Positions 1 to 6,459 of a stretch of 64,000 bases of DNA are shown here, piece by piece. The DNA lies in contig NZ_FNOK01000012.1 in assembly GCF_900106995.1 (NCBI RefSeq), forward strand, positions 1-64,000. The letters run 5' to 3'. The first letter of the stretch is position 1. Every line of letters starts with the position of its first letter. Source of the stretch: Saccharopolyspora shandongensis. GTDB taxonomy: Bacteria > Actinomycetota > Actinomycetes > Mycobacteriales > Pseudonocardiaceae. The translations under genes and the position numbers were made by a program. Under the pieces are notes generated by a model, which was not told the DNA's origin, searched no databases, and saw nothing but the letters and a program-made list of their open reading frames with translations.

Positions 1-188
1 CCGCACAGCAGCAGCAGGTTCGACGCGGTGTTGGTGGCCGGGTCGGTGCTGCCGCCCATCTGCCGGGGACGCCGGTGGTGCAGGTTTGCGCCGCGGTGGG
101 TTCCGCAGCGTTCGCACACTGGCCAGCCGCCACGATCAGCGCGCTGCGTCACGATTTCGCGGGTGCGGGCAGTCAGGGCCTTGCTCAT
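1..188 (-). CDS. HNH endonuclease, N-terminal part (cut by window start)
   Basis: The ATG at 188-186 opens a frame that runs off the window edge. The protein shows CERCG near residue 25, then a His-His-Arg-Arg stretch and an Asn-Leu-Leu-Leu-Leu-Cys segment near residue 60. This is the usual order in HNH nucleases: first zinc-knuckle CxxC, catalytic HH, then a second Cys pair, which would lie outside the window. Phage HNH proteins of this type often act in DNA packaging or recombination. The start overlaps the TGA of the upstream gene as ATGA, so it is the last visible member of the minus-strand operon. Only about 62 residues are present. Confidence 0.75.
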   Translation of the reverse strand, partial: MSKALTARTREIVTQRADRGGWPVCERCGTHRGANLHHRRPRQMGGSTDPATNTASNLLLLC

Positions 189-577
189 GCCGGCACCTCG
201 ACCCGGGACGGCTGCAAGAACATCCGGGTGCCACGCTCCGGCCGCTCGAAAAGCCCATCCATGCCACGCGGTTCAGGCTTCGGCCGCGGTTCGCCGCCGC
301 CGTCGCCAGGCGCGCGGTATTCGATGCAGGTGTACTGCTGCCCGATCGAGTACCGGCCGTGTTCGTCGCGCGGCCCGTCGAGGAATTCGGCCGGGGTACG
401 GCCGAGCTGGGCAACGAGGATGATCGGGCAGCCGTTGTTGCTGATGCCGTTGCGGAACGGGGCATCGCGCAGGCAGTTGTCGCACCACGCCGCCATCCAG
501 CCGTAGCCCTCGGTGCCGTTCGAGAACGGGGAGCCCTCGCGGGCGCGGTTCCACACCTCGTCGTAGTCGATGCTCAT
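185..577 (-). CDS. Hypothetical prophage protein, 130 aa
   Basis: No family recognised. The protein is acidic-to-neutral and soluble. Its middle part has a Trp-Cys-Asp-Asn-Cys-Leu stretch (about residues 31-36) and a later Cys, which could bind a metal. There are no membrane segments. Its ATG overlaps the TGA of the gene before it (ATGA at 577-574) and its own TGA overlaps the HNH gene start, so it is translated in a coupled chain. Position between small early genes and an HNH nuclease suggests a phage early function, which is inference only. Confidence 0.7.
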   Translation of the reverse strand: MSIDYDEVWNRAREGSPFSNGTEGYGWMAAWCDNCLRDAPFRNGISNNGCPIILVAQLGRTPAEFLDGPRDEHGRYSIGQQYTCIEYRAPGDGGGEPRPKPEPRGMDGLFERPERGTRMFLQPSRVEVPA

Positions 578-939
578 CGGCCCACCCCGGTCTCGACGCC
601 GTACATCAGCCGCACCGAGGCGCCGACGGACTGCCAGGCACGCAGCTCGGCCTCGACGGCGCGGGCGGTGCGCTCGGCGTACCGCTGCGCGATTTCGGCG
701 GTCTCCGCCGCTTCCCGCTCGTCTTGGGTGGCGAGCTCGGCGGCGTACTTCTTTTCGTGCGCAGGGCCCTCGTGCGCGAGGTAGGCGCGCGAGTGCGCGG
801 CGTCGTACTCCCGTCGCAGCCGCTTCGCTTCGCGCTCGGCGTCAGTGGTGACGGTGACGCCCTTGTGGATGCGCTCGGCACAGGCGCGGATGTTCTGCTC
901 GATCTGCACCGGGTTCAGCGGCGCGTCTGGCGCGGTCAT
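574..939 (-). CDS. Hypothetical prophage protein, Ala/Glu/Arg-rich, 121 aa
   Basis: The frame stays open far upstream, but the ATG at 939-937 is preferred because it overlaps the upstream gene's TGA (ATGA), as at most other joints in this operon. The protein is highly charged, with long stretches of Ala, Glu and Arg from about residue 35 to 105, and is probably alpha-helical or coiled-coil. No catalytic motif is visible and the family is not recognised. Confidence 0.65.
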   Translation of the reverse strand: MTAPDAPLNPVQIEQNIRACAERIHKGVTVTTDAEREAKRLRREYDAAHSRAYLAHEGPAHEKKYAAELATQDEREAAETAEIAQRYAERTARAVEAELRAWQSVGASVRLMYGVETGVGR

Positions 940-1277
940 GCGGCTGACTCCGATGCGGTCGCAGCGATCCAGGTTCCGTTGCGGGATCCGCGGCGCGCCC
1001 GTCGTTGGCTGGCGTAGTCGCCGCAGCGGACGATCAGCCCATCCCGGGCGGCGCAGCCGATGACCGACGGAAGTAGGTTCGGGCGGTCCTCGTCGGGTTC
1101 CCCGGCGGCCTGGCGGATGTCGTCGGCGGTGAACGGCGTGCGGGCGGCGACGAGCTCGGCGAGCGCGGTTTCGAGCCGGTGTCGGTAGTCGCGGTGGCCG
1201 GCGGTGGCCGCCGCGAGTGCGGCGGCCTGCCCCTCGTGCCGGTCGGCCAGGCCCAGCGCGAGCTGCCCGGCGCTCAC
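936..1277 (-). CDS. Prophage protein with winged-helix-like C-terminus, 113 aa
   Basis: Start chosen at GTG 1277-1275, which overlaps the upstream TGA (GTGA). The N-terminal 40 residues are Ala-rich and helical. The rest has a pattern of helix, 'TADDIRQAA' helix, 'SVIGCAARDGLI' recognition-like helix and a following strand. This resembles winged helix-turn-helix proteins found in actinophage early regions. A DNA-binding role is inference. No enzyme motif seen. Confidence 0.65.
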   Translation of the reverse strand: MSAGQLALGLADRHEGQAAALAAATAGHRDYRHRLETALAELVAARTPFTADDIRQAAGEPDEDRPNLLPSVIGCAARDGLIVRCGDYASQRRARRGSRNGTWIAATASESAA

Positions 1278-1618
1278 CGGCGAACCTCCATACCGAGCGT
1301 GGCAGTCGGGTGGAAGCCGACCGGAATGCCGCGTGCGTGCTGGTCGTGCCATTCGTGCAGGAGTTCCCACACGTCGTCGCCCGCTTCCCACGCTCTGCCA
1401 AGCCGTTCAGCGACTCGGCGCGCGCGGTCCGGTGCGATCTGCTCCAGCTCGGCCATGAGCGCGACGATGGCCAGCGCGTTGACGGGCACCAGGGCCCGCA
1501 GCAAGTCGCGGGCGGTCTCCAACGAGACATCCTCGGCGTAGTGGAGGTCGAGGGCTTTCGTTCCGTGGCGCAGGAAATCGCCGGTGATCGCGCTCGGCGT
1601 GTTCGGTGAGGGCTTCAC
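1274..1618 (-). CDS. Hypothetical prophage protein, 114 aa
   Basis: The GTG at 1618-1616 overlaps the TGA of the annealing-protein gene (GTGA) and sets the start. Residues 20-80 form a helical region rich in Leu, Ala and Glu, with 'DLLRALVPVNALAIVALMAELEQ' split across two predicted helices. The C-terminus contains Trp-Glu-Leu-Leu-His-Glu-Trp. No family recognised. It sits directly downstream of two recombination genes and may belong to the same functional set. Confidence 0.65.
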   Translation of the reverse strand: MKPSPNTPSAITGDFLRHGTKALDLHYAEDVSLETARDLLRALVPVNALAIVALMAELEQIAPDRARRVAERLGRAWEAGDDVWELLHEWHDQHARGIPVGFHPTATLGMEVRR

Positions 1619-2187
1619 TGGTCCCCTCCGTTGCTGCGGCGCATGGTGCGCTTCGGTTCGAGGTGCTTGAGGTAGTCGCGCAGCGTCGTCTCGTCGGCGC
1701 TGGTGAAGTCGCCGCCCTTGCTCCACGCGGTGAAGTTCTCCGCAAGCGACCGGTAGTCGTCGCCGTGGATCCAGCCGCGTTCTTCGGCTTTGGCCCAGAT
1801 CGCGCGCTTGAGTTCCAGCAGCCGAGCCGACCCCCGGCCGCTGGTCTCCTCGGCCGAGGCGATGCCGCGCCGGGTGTCGGCGGCGAGCGCGGCGACGATC
1901 GCCCGCCCCCACGCCGAGGTTTCCGCGTTCTGCAACTCGGCGTCCTTGGTGTAGTCGTCGCGGCCGGGGAACGGCTCGTAGGCCATACCGATGCCCGGCA
2001 GCTGGTCGTGAGGCGATCGGTAGGCGGCGGCCACGACCACGATGTAGATCTGCTCGCCCAACTGCTCGATCCGGTACGGCACCGCAGGGTCGGCAGGTCG
2101 CAGCGAGCCGGCCGGGTACTTCTCCCGGAACTCGACGATGCGGGTCGCGACGTCGTTGTAGGTCTCGGCGTCGAAGTCCGTGCTCAC
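1615..2187 (-). CDS. Putative single-strand annealing protein (ERF/Rad52-like)
   Basis: 190 aa. The central 'NAETSAWGRAIVAALAA' motif (about residues 90-106) matches the conserved 'ETSAxGRAL' core of ERF-type annealing proteins that load on single-stranded DNA for phage recombination. The N-terminal half has a strand-rich 'YRIEQLGEQIYIVVVAAA' region. The gene directly follows a PD-(D/E)XK exonuclease gene, the classical exonuclease plus annealase pair of phage recombination systems. The start is GTG 2187, overlapping the nuclease gene's TGA. Assignment to ERF rests on one motif and context, so a related but distinct family is possible. Confidence 0.6.
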   Translation of the reverse strand: MSTDFDAETYNDVATRIVEFREKYPAGSLRPADPAVPYRIEQLGEQIYIVVVAAAYRSPHDQLPGIGMAYEPFPGRDDYTKDAELQNAETSAWGRAIVAALAADTRRGIASAEETSGRGSARLLELKRAIWAKAEERGWIHGDDYRSLAENFTAWSKGGDFTSADETTLRDYLKHLEPKRTMRRSNGGDQ

Positions 2188-2990
2188 GCGGCATCACCCA
2201 CCGGCCGCGTCAGCGGGGCGCCGATCAGCTTGTCCAGCTTGCGGCCCTGCACGTTGGACACGTAGTTGGCCTGCGCGGCGAGGTACTTCGCGAACGCCTC
2301 GCCATCGGCCTGCACCGGGATCAGCTGGTAGTCATCGGGCTGGATGTGCAAGATGTAGGCGGCATCCACGGGGATCATCGGCTGCTCGACGCCGTCGGCA
2401 TCAAGGAAGACCTCGGCGTGGCGGTAGGCAGCGACCTGCAGCGCGTACTCGCCGTAGATTCCGTTGCTGGTCTTGTAGTCCACCAACACCCGGCCCAAGG
2501 CGGGGATGTCCTGGATCGAGTCGAGGGTGCCCGCGTAGCCGTGGGTCCGGTTGGCGACGGCGAGTTCTTCGTGGACGGTCGTGGGGTTGAAGTCCTCGAT
2601 GTAGGCGGCATATCCGCGCACGTACGGTTCGAGGTGTTCGGGCACCTCGATCTCGTCGCCCTTGATGTAGCGCTCGGCCAACGCGTGAACCTCGGTACCG
2701 CGCACGCGGGCCGCGTCGCGACGCTCGTTCGGAAGTTCCTTGAGGTAGCTGATCGCGGGGCCGTTGCCGTCCCTGTCGATCATCCGCTTGAGATCCCAGA
2801 TGTTCGTCACCGCGTGCTCGGCCACCAGGCGGGCGGCCCAGCGCTTCAGCGCGTCGTCCTTCGGGATGCCCTTCAACGCGGTCGTGACACCGATCGCCCA
2901 CTTCCCGTCGATCTTGTAGCGGTGGTAGTTCGGGTAGTCCACCCGCACGATTCCCCGCACGAGCCGTTCGCGGGGGCTGGTCCTGGTCAT
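2184..2990 (-). CDS. PD-(D/E)XK (RecB-like) exonuclease of the prophage
   Basis: 268 aa. The catalytic core is visible: 'RGTEVHALAE' (His, about residue 100), 'GYAGTLDSI' (catalytic Asp) and 'VLVDYKTS' (Asp-Tyr-Lys, the D-xK metal site), followed by 'YALQVAAYRHA', a Gln-x3-Tyr motif typical of RecB/Cas4-like nucleases. It probably resects double-stranded DNA for the annealing protein encoded next. The start is ATG 2990, overlapping the upstream small zinc-finger gene's TGA. The frame is open farther upstream but the overlap rule favours this start. Confidence 0.82.
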   Translation of the reverse strand: MTRTSPRERLVRGIVRVDYPNYHRYKIDGKWAIGVTTALKGIPKDDALKRWAARLVAEHAVTNIWDLKRMIDRDGNGPAISYLKELPNERRDAARVRGTEVHALAERYIKGDEIEVPEHLEPYVRGYAAYIEDFNPTTVHEELAVANRTHGYAGTLDSIQDIPALGRVLVDYKTSNGIYGEYALQVAAYRHAEVFLDADGVEQPMIPVDAAYILHIQPDDYQLIPVQADGEAFAKYLAAQANYVSNVQGRKLDKLIGAPLTRPVGDAA

Positions 2991-3166
2991 GCTCGGAAGT
3001 CCTTTCGCGGCGCGAGGCAGCAGTGGAGGGGTTCGGGGGTGGCGCAGAGCGGGCAGGCGATGTGGGCCGGGGCCCGGCCGTCGAGGGGCTGAACCTCGAC
3101 GGCTCGGCGGCCCTCGCACAGCGGGCAGGCGGCCGGCTGTGCGAAGGTCACGACGAGCGCGCTCAC
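2987..3166 (-). CDS. Small double CxxC zinc-finger protein, 59 aa
   Basis: The start is GTG 3166-3164, overlapping the upstream TGA (GTGA). The protein contains CPLC at about residues 13-16 and a second CPLC about 24 residues on, a plausible single zinc-ribbon. A further Cys-Cys lies near the end. Small zinc-ribbon proteins are common in phage early operons, where several interact with host machinery, but the target here is unknown. Confidence 0.65.
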   Translation of the reverse strand: MSALVVTFAQPAACPLCEGRRAVEVQPLDGRAPAHIACPLCATPEPLHCCLAPRKDFRA

Positions 3167-3726
3167 GACGCCGCCACCGGGTCTTCGTCGAGGGCCCGCA
3201 CGGTGACGCAGGGACACGGGATCGGGTCCTCGTAGGCGTCGACCCCGCATGCGGGGCAGTTGCCGTACTCGTCGGGCTGGTGCAGCTTGCGCACTGCGGC
3301 GATCGCGGCGCGCAGCCGTTCGACCTCGGCCACGAGCCAGTCGATGTCGGCGCGGCTGTGCTCGATGAACGTCGCGTCGGGGTTACGGATGCCGCTGATG
3401 TCGGCCCGGTAGACCGCGGGATCCTTGCGGCTGTGGGCGTTCGGGGCGACCTCGAAGCGGGCGATCTGGTCGGCGTCGGCCATGAGTCCGGAGCTACCGA
3501 AGTCGTGCCAGCTCTGCGGGCTGTGGCTGAACGTGCGGCCGTCGGCGAAGCGAGGGCGAGCGGACTGCATCCCCCAGCGGGCGAAGTCCATCACGATCTG
3601 CCTGCCCCAGTACTTCGTGGACAGATAGATGTGTCGCACGTCGGTGTTGCCGAACCAGCCCCAGGGGCCGGGGGTCGCGGCGGCGGCGCGGGCCTTAATC
3701 TCGTCGAGCCGGTCGGTGGTGGTCAT
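3163..3726 (-). CDS. Ead/Ea22-like prophage protein, 187 aa
   Basis: The N-terminus reads '[17 protein letters not shown]', the hallmark start of Ead/Ea22-like proteins found in many phages, whose role is unknown. The middle contains 'NPDATFIEHSRADIDWLVAEVERL', the usual family ending. The C-terminus adds a zinc-ribbon-like part, CPACG then CPC. The start is ATG 3726 with the upstream TGA overlapping (ATGA). No signal peptide or membrane segment. Confidence 0.7.
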   Translation of the reverse strand: MTTTDRLDEIKARAAAATPGPWGWFGNTDVRHIYLSTKYWGRQIVMDFARWGMQSARPRFADGRTFSHSPQSWHDFGSSGLMADADQIARFEVAPNAHSRKDPAVYRADISGIRNPDATFIEHSRADIDWLVAEVERLRAAIAAVRKLHQPDEYGNCPACGVDAYEDPIPCPCVTVRALDEDPVAAS

Positions 3727-4052
3727 GCCTTACCCCCTGTCCATCCGATGTCTTCGGCGTAGTGCCACTTCCCGGCGTGTCCTTCGTGCAGCAGGCAGCG
3801 GAAGACTTGATCGCGGATTTCGGGGTCGAGCTGTGTGTGGTGGCTGTAGGGCTTGCGGGTGGCGCGGCACTGTGCCGCTTCGGGCTCCCACCATTCGCCG
3901 GGCTGCTCGGGGTTGTCGGCGCTCCACGAGCACTCGCAGTCTTCGCAGTCGAAGGTTCGATCGGGGCTCGCGTTGGTTTCCTCGCTGCACATCGCGCACG
4001 GCGGCGTTTCGAGGGTGAGTCCGGGCGGTGCGGGGCGGGTTGGGATGCTCAT
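3723..4052 (-). CDS. Cys-rich hypothetical prophage protein, 109 aa
   Basis: Start at ATG 4052-4050, overlapping the upstream TGA. Cysteines occur as CAMC, a CEDCEC cluster, then two more single Cys, with several His in the second half (Ser-His-His, Leu-His-Glu-Gly-His). This is compatible with one or two zinc sites. The family is not recognised. The gene encodes a small soluble protein in the middle of the overlapping operon. Confidence 0.65.
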   Translation of the reverse strand: MSIPTRPAPPGLTLETPPCAMCSEETNASPDRTFDCEDCECSWSADNPEQPGEWWEPEAAQCRATRKPYSHHTQLDPEIRDQVFRCLLHEGHAGKWHYAEDIGWTGGKA

Positions 4053-4483
4053 GCCGACACCGCCTCGGCGTCGGCGGCCAGCAGCGGAGCGCACCGCCAC
4101 TCGACCGTTTCGACCTCTTCGGTGACCTCGACCAGCGGCACTACGACCGACGGATCCGGCACCTTCCGCGTCACGGTCTCCGTGCCGGTGACCACCCGCT
4201 CACACACCGCGCCGCGGTTGCCGAGAGCCTTTGCCTTGAACGGTCCCCACGAGATCGTGAGGTTGTAGAGGGTCTCGCCGATGTCCTTCTCAACCTTCGC
4301 GCCGTGCTTCAACGCGGCGCGGGCGATCGCGGCCATCTCCTCGGCGCTCTTCGGATTCCACACGTTGATGCCGAAGAATCCGTCGAGGTAGGTAGCCGGA
4401 ATTTCGGGGTGTGCCTCGATCATGTCGGCGAGGGCGCGCAGGCCGGCGGCCTGCTGCTGGGCGAGCGTGTCGGTGTGGGTCAT
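4049..4483 (-). CDS. Hypothetical actinophage protein, 144 aa
   Basis: Start at ATG 4483-4481 (ATGA overlap with the upstream gene). The first 60 residues look like an alpha-helical segment followed by 'GFFGINVWNP'. The middle has 'EETLYNLTISWGPFKAKALGN'-like beta strands (with short Gly turns), then a Val-rich acidic tail. Proteins with this layout occur in mycobacteriophage-type genomes without known function. No catalytic residues visible. Confidence 0.6.
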   Translation of the reverse strand: MTHTDTLAQQQAAGLRALADMIEAHPEIPATYLDGFFGINVWNPKSAEEMAAIARAALKHGAKVEKDIGETLYNLTISWGPFKAKALGNRGAVCERVVTGTETVTRKVPDPSVVVPLVEVTEEVETVEWRCAPLLAADAEAVSA

Positions 4484-4689
4484 CGGGTCACCTCGGCAAG
4501 ATCGGTGGTCACAGCGGGCGGGGTGGGGTTCGGCGGCAGCTGGCAGGGGCGCAGCCGCAGGTCGTTGTGGATCACGTGGCGGTCGCTGTCGACGTAGCGG
4601 GCGGGGTGGGCGCAGACGGCGCACGGGGCGCCGAGCAGCGGCAGCAGCACCGGGCCGTACAGCAGCGGGGCGGACTCGACGGCGGTCAC
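4480..4689 (-). CDS. Small hypothetical prophage protein with CxxC, 69 aa
   Basis: Start set at GTG 4689-4687, overlapping the upstream TGA (GTGA). It carries one CAVC motif at about residues 25-28, then His-Pro-Ala-Arg-Tyr, a partial zinc-finger pattern. The C-terminus is Pro- and Thr-rich. The family is not recognised. Confidence 0.6.
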   Translation of the reverse strand: MTAVESAPLLYGPVLLPLLGAPCAVCAHPARYVDSDRHVIHNDLRLRPCQLPPNPTPPAVTTDLAEVTR

Positions 4690-4988
4690 CGGGTCACCGC
4701 CGCGAGCTGGTCGGCGATCCGCAGCCGCGCCGCCGCGTGGTAGGTGCAGAACGCGCGGTCGACGTAGCCGCGCACTTCCCACGCCCCGGGCTCGACGCAG
4801 GGGGTCCAGTTGCCGCCGGCGCAGTTGCGGCCGGGCAGTGTGAGCCATGCGCGGTTGTCCTGCTCGACCAAGTCGTGGTCGGCGTGGGAGCGGGACACGA
4901 TGAACACGTTCAGGGCCTCAAGGAAGGTCGACGAGACGTCGGTGCGTTCGGCGTCGGTTTCCGGCGGGATAGGCTTTGTTGCAGCCAT
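4686..4988 (-). CDS. First gene of the long prophage operon, hypothetical, 100 aa
   Basis: The ATG at 4988 is preceded on the minus strand by AGGAG about 8 nt upstream, the only strong free-standing ribosome site in the operon and therefore its likely translational entry point. The protein has scattered Cys and His (Asn-Cys-Ala, Pro-Cys-Val-Glu, Phe-Cys-Thr-Tyr-His) and a helical C-terminus. No family recognised. All following genes down to the window start are coupled to it by 4-nt overlaps. Confidence 0.65.
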   Translation of the reverse strand: MAATKPIPPETDAERTDVSSTFLEALNVFIVSRSHADHDLVEQDNRAWLTLPGRNCAGGNWTPCVEPGAWEVRGYVDRAFCTYHAAARLRIADQLAAVTR

Positions 4989-5063
4989 TGAGAGCTCCTA
5001 TCTCTCGTGGTAGCGGGTCGCCGCGCTCTTGGAGGGGAGCGGCGGCCCGCGTTTTTGTTGGGG

Positions 5064-5285
5064 CTAGGCGGTTTTGCGCCCGCGAGCCAAGGTGGTCGTG
5101 CAGCCGCAGGCATCGGTTTGAGGAAGGCCGGTCACCCACGCATCAGCGACGGGTTCGGCGATCCGCCAACGTGCTCCGCGGCGCGGCTGGTGGCCGTGGA
5201 GTTGGCCGGATTCCAGCGCCCGGTAGACGGTGACCACGTGGTGCCCGGTGTGGTCCGCGACGTCGGCGGGGGTCAGCCAGCTCAC
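5064..5285 (-). CDS. Excisionase-like helix-turn-helix protein, 73 aa
   Basis: The sequence 'LTPADVADHTGHHVVTVYRA' followed by 'LESGQLHGHQPR' is the MerR/Xis-type winged helix (HTH_17) used by excisionases. It ends in 'RWRIAEPVADAWV', the usual wing. The start is GTG 5285, overlapping the TGA of the Cro-like gene. Such proteins bend DNA at attachment sites to direct the integrase toward excision. Here the partner integrase is frameshifted, so the excision role may be moot. Confidence 0.72.
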   Translation of the reverse strand: MSWLTPADVADHTGHHVVTVYRALESGQLHGHQPRRGARWRIAEPVADAWVTGLPQTDACGCTTTLARGRKTA

Positions 5286-5539
5286 GCCGCGTCCTTGGCG
5301 GCGTCGATCGCGAAGAGGTCTTCGAAGCGAGCGCCAGGCAATGCGCGGAGCAGCCCGGCGATCACGACCGGGCCCGGGGCGATACGGCCGGACAGGACGC
5401 GATTGACGGTGGTGTGCTGCACGCCCATTGCTCGGGCGAGCGCGTAGTTGCTGTGAAGCCCTGCGGCGGCCCGGCGCTGGTTGAGCGCGTCGGTGCGGAT
5501 GTGGATAGGGCCCGATTTCGGGGCCGATGCGATGTGCAT
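5282..5539 (-). CDS. Cro-like XRE-family repressor, 85 aa
   Basis: Start at ATG 5539. A longer frame exists, but it would run through the divergent promoter region. Residues 20-70 form an XRE helix-turn-helix: 'SNYALARAMGVQHTTVNRVL' as helix 2 and 3, then 'SGRIAPGPVVIAGLLRALPG'. It lies divergent from the repressor at 5686 and is co-transcribed with the excisionase-like gene, the standard immunity-region arrangement. Probably represses the early promoters between 5540 and 5685. Confidence 0.7.
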   Translation of the reverse strand: MHIASAPKSGPIHIRTDALNQRRAAAGLHSNYALARAMGVQHTTVNRVLSGRIAPGPVVIAGLLRALPGARFEDLFAIDAAKDAA

Positions 5540-5685
5540 GAGCGCACGGTAGCACGTGCGTGCGCGCACACGCATCAAATGTGCGCGTCCGCACGGAGTA
5601 ATTACATGGGTGTAATTCAGCTCGGAGAGTGGTCTACGCCTCGAAGGGCTGCCTGTGCGTGCGTGCAAGCTCCTACTATGTGCGC
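5540..5685 (+). promoter_or_regulatory. Divergent immunity-region promoters and operators
   Basis: This 146-nt gap separates the Cro-like gene (minus) and the repressor (plus). It is rich in GTGCG/CGCAC words (near 5541-5575, 5580-5595, 5653-5666 and 5680-5690). It also holds a perfect 7-bp inverted repeat, AATTACA-TGGG-TGTAATT, at 5600-5617. A -10-like TACTAT at 5674-5679 lies 6 nt before the repressor ATG, suggesting a leaderless mRNA. The window sequence supports operators here; which protein binds which site is unknown. Confidence 0.55.
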
Positions 5686-6027
5686 ATGAGCACATGGTGG
5701 AAGTGGGTCGAGCGCCAGCTCGACGAACGCGGCCTAACTCGTGCTGACTTGATCAGGGGCACTGGCATCGACCACACGCGCGTGAGCCGTTGGGCCACTG
5801 GCAAGGGTGGTGTCGGCGTCGATGCCGTGCGCACTGTCTGCGAGTACCTTGATCGCCCGATCTGGCACGGGCTTGTGGCGGCCGGGATTCTGCTTCCTCA
5901 TGAGGTGCCTGGCGGGCTTCCGGCGCCGGTCAGTCTGCGCGACTTCTCGGCCGACGAGCTCGGTCGCGAGGTGGCGCGCCGACTTGCCGAACTCGAACTT
6001 TTGGGCGAATCGTCCCAGGGTTCGTAA
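5686..6027 (+). CDS. Prophage immunity repressor-like HTH protein, 113 aa
   Basis: The start is ATG 5686. An upstream in-frame start at 5629 is rejected because it would translate the operator region. The protein has an XRE-like fold: 'RGLTRADLIRGTGIDHTRVS' then 'RWATGKGGVGVDAVRTVCEYL', followed by a C-terminal acidic part. It is divergent from the Cro-like gene, as expected for the repressor that keeps an element dormant. Only the DNA-binding half of a CI-type protein is seen. No peptidase-like C-terminal domain is present. Confidence 0.72.
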   Translation: MSTWWKWVERQLDERGLTRADLIRGTGIDHTRVSRWATGKGGVGVDAVRTVCEYLDRPIWHGLVAAGILLPHEVPGGLPAPVSLRDFSADELGREVARRLAELELLGESSQGS

Positions 6028-6141
6028 TTGTTACCGCAGGCAGAGGTGATGATGAGCGCACGGGGTCCCCCGTTCCGGCTAGTGCTCGAACACTCGTTCG
6101 CGTGCTCCAATGCGCATAGGGCATTAGGAGTCCACGATGGA

Positions 6142-6387
6142 ATGGGGCAGAGGCAAGTGAGCGGGGACAGCGAATCGGACGGTGCACAGGTCCGGCAGAT
6201 CGGGTACGCGAGCACGCGCAATCCGCATTGGTCGATCCAGGTCTGCACCGAACATCACCGATCACCCCGCCGAGAACACCTCGTGACGCTGACCCTTGAG
6301 GGGGCCGCCGGGGTCGAACCGATCGAACTCACGACGGACCAAGCGATCACGCTTCGTGACCTACTCGACAAGGGCGCCACCGAGTAG
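6142..6387 (+). CDS. Small hypothetical prophage protein, 81 aa
   Basis: Start taken at ATG 6142 with TAGGAG at 6125-6130. GTG 6157 is an alternative in the same frame. The C-terminal half has beta-strand-like 'HLVTLTLEGAAGV' followed by 'IELTTDQAITLRDLLDKGA', a pattern common to small actinobacterial proteins of unknown role encoded beside integrases. No catalytic motif. A strong terminator follows immediately. Confidence 0.6.
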   Translation: MGQRQVSGDSESDGAQVRQIGYASTRNPHWSIQVCTEHHRSPRREHLVTLTLEGAAGVEPIELTTDQAITLRDLLDKGATE

Positions 6388-6402
6388 CCGGCACGCAATC
6401 TG

Positions 6403-6434
6403 AGCGCGCCCACGCAGGCGCGCTTTTTCTTTTC
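6403..6434 (+). terminator. Rho-independent terminator before the integrase
   Basis: Perfect 8-bp stem AGCGCGCC / GGCGCGCT (6403-6410 with 6417-6424) around a 6-nt loop, followed by a T-rich tract to 6434. It separates the small gene at 6142 from the integrase, so the integrase probably depends on its own promoter or on read-through. Confidence 0.8.
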
Positions 6435-6459
6435 TCGCAACAGAAAAGGAGGTGTTTGC

